A program made the position numbers and the translations under genes. Shown here piece by piece: positions 51,922-52,707 of a stretch of DNA of 52,707 bases. The notes beneath the pieces are model-generated. The model was given only the letters and a program-made list of their open reading frames with translations, had not been told where the DNA came from and made no database searches. How positions within the stretch are numbered: the stretch's first letter is position 1; the number at the start of each line of letters is the position of its first letter. Source of the stretch: Leuconostoc lactis KCTC 3528 = DSM 20202 (GTDB taxonomy: Bacteria > Bacillota > Bacilli > Lactobacillales > Lactobacillaceae); assembly GCF_014651235.1 (NCBI RefSeq), contig NZ_BMWM01000011.1:1-52707 (forward strand), written 5' to 3'.

Positions 51922-52611
51922 TTAGACCACCATCGTGTAGCCGAAACCACGAACCGTTTTTAGGAGCACCGGCGACTTCGGGTTGGCTTCAATTTTTTCC
52001 CGTAAATTACTAATATGCATGTCGACCATACGGCTTTCACCCGTGTATTCATAGCCCCAGACCGCCGTTAAAATCGTTTCACGATCAATGACCCGTCCAA
52101 TACGTTGGGCAAAATAGAGCAATAATTCATATTCTCGTGGCGTCAACGTCAAAATTTTATCAGCCTTAGTCACAACCTTTTTATTATCATCAATCACCAG
52201 ATCCTGAATCTTAATGACATCCGCTTCTTCAGAGACTTGATGATCAACTTGTGAACGACGTAATACCGCCTTTAAACGCGCGATAACTTCTCTTGGGCTA
52301 AACGGCTTAGTAATATAATCATCTGCTCCAAGTTCTAGACCAAACACCCGATCAAATTCATCCCCTTTAGCAGTGACCAAAATCACTGGAGTACTAATCT
52401 TATCTTGACGTAAGGTTTTCAAAACCGTCATGCCATCCATGCCTGGTAACATCAAATCTAGCAAAATAGCATCGAATTGCTGTTGACTGGCTAATTGATA
52501 AGCCGTCTGGCCATCTTCTGCCACTGTGACGTCATAATTATTCTCTTCCAGGTTATATTGCAATAACGTTGAAATTGCTGCTTCATCATCCACTACTAAA
52601 ATTTTTGTCAT
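51922..52611 (-). CDS. phoP: Phosphate-regulon response regulator PhoP
   Basis: OmpR-type regulator. Receiver domain with KILVVDDE (acidic pocket), phosphorylated Asp52 in ILLDLMLPGMDG, and Lys in VTAKGDE. The C-terminal winged helix has LTPREYELLLYFAQ, RVIDRETILTAVWGYEY and RMVDMHISNLREKIE, ending TVRGFGYTMVV. 229 aa is normal. Expected to bind the two PHO boxes downstream. GGGA lies very close to the ATG. Confidence 0.95.
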   Translation of the reverse strand: MTKILVVDDEAAISTLLQYNLEENNYDVTVAEDGQTAYQLASQQQFDAILLDLMLPGMDGMTVLKTLRQDKISTPVILVTAKGDEFDRVFGLELGADDYITKPFSPREVIARLKAVLRRSQVDHQVSEEADVIKIQDLVIDDNKKVVTKADKILTLTPREYELLLYFAQRIGRVIDRETILTAVWGYEYTGESRMVDMHISNLREKIEANPKSPVLLKTVRGFGYTMVV

Positions 52612-52707
52612 GATCCCAACACATCTTTTTTAATTAGGCAGATTGCAAGAAATAACTTGAACGAATTTAGTGACGTAGATTAAGTAAGAAGATCTCGATT
52701 GGTGTAT
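52612..52707. other. Region upstream of phoP to the window edge
   Basis: A TTCAAG / CCTAAT pair with 17 bases between may be the phoP promoter; it is weak. Nothing else is seen in these 96 bases. Confidence 0.3.

Noticed and set aside
1-52707. CRISPR arrays, tRNA or rRNA genes, prophage or defence islands
   Set aside because: No regularly spaced repeats, tRNA cloverleaf or rRNA sequence, integrase or phage structural gene was seen; the holin-like annotation of yvlD is a family name only.

Overview
The window is a low-to-mid GC Gram-positive chromosome segment. It most resembles a heterofermentative lactic acid bacterium of the Leuconostocaceae, with Weissella my best guess. Grounds: a dltXABCD operon, a Gram-positive Pho/Pst block, HPr kinase, CcpA-type cre sites, sucrose phosphorylase with an MFS partner, and Lactobacillales-type eps regulatory genes. 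The genus is inferred from gene content only. Nearly all genes are on the minus strand, so operons read from high to low coordinates.

Layout. 1-2942: start of an exopolysaccharide locus (PHP phosphatase, Wzz-like modulator, tyrosine kinase, priming sugar transferase); the transferase is cut off by what looks like an IS end at position 60. 3130-5684: a decayed zone with a broken aldo/keto reductase, a relic copy of a transporter 3' end, and the intact transporter. 5789-7038: trmD and rimM. 7085-8405: an hdeD-like gene with an early stop, and ogt. 8469-12077: fructose operon fruR-fruK-fruA with promoter and cre. 12220-13361: a 5'-nucleotidase under its own cre, and rpsP carrying an unusual C-terminal extension. 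13451-15614: two PH-domain membrane proteins and a small unknown. 15918-16550: deoxynucleoside kinase. 16627-22284: murI-rdgB-ysnB-ruvB-metallophosphoesterase-queA-ruvA, with yslB divergent. 23125-27583: dltX-A-B-C-D, divergent from a degenerate EIIC-like protein and a DUF915 hydrolase (27733-29764). 29825-33355: DEAD-box helicase, nrnA and SOS-controlled dinB. 33412-33543: an apparently unannotated small RNA with C-rich loops. 33715-34191: rplS with a structured leader. 34195-36598: pgcA and a DedA protein. 36662-39416: MFS transporter plus sucrose phosphorylase. 39675-43954: yvlD-hprK-gpsA-galU-trxB. 44139-52611: phoP, pstS2, phoR, pstS1, pstC, pstA, pstB, pstB, phoU with two PHO boxes.

How the genes fit together. 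Sugar supply and catabolite control (FruA, sucrose phosphorylase, PgcA, GalU, HprK, cre sites) feed UDP-glucose and envelope polymers (eps, dlt). The pho/pst block handles phosphate. ruvAB and dinB cover DNA damage, and ogt covers alkylation damage. The main candidates for new biology are the C-rich-loop sRNA upstream of dinB, the S16 protein with a HeH-like tail, the EIIC-like/DUF915 pair facing dlt, and a set of genes (rimM, murI, ogt) whose promoters sit so close to the start codon that the mRNAs look leaderless. All coordinates and motif matches were read by eye. No homology search or structure prediction was run.
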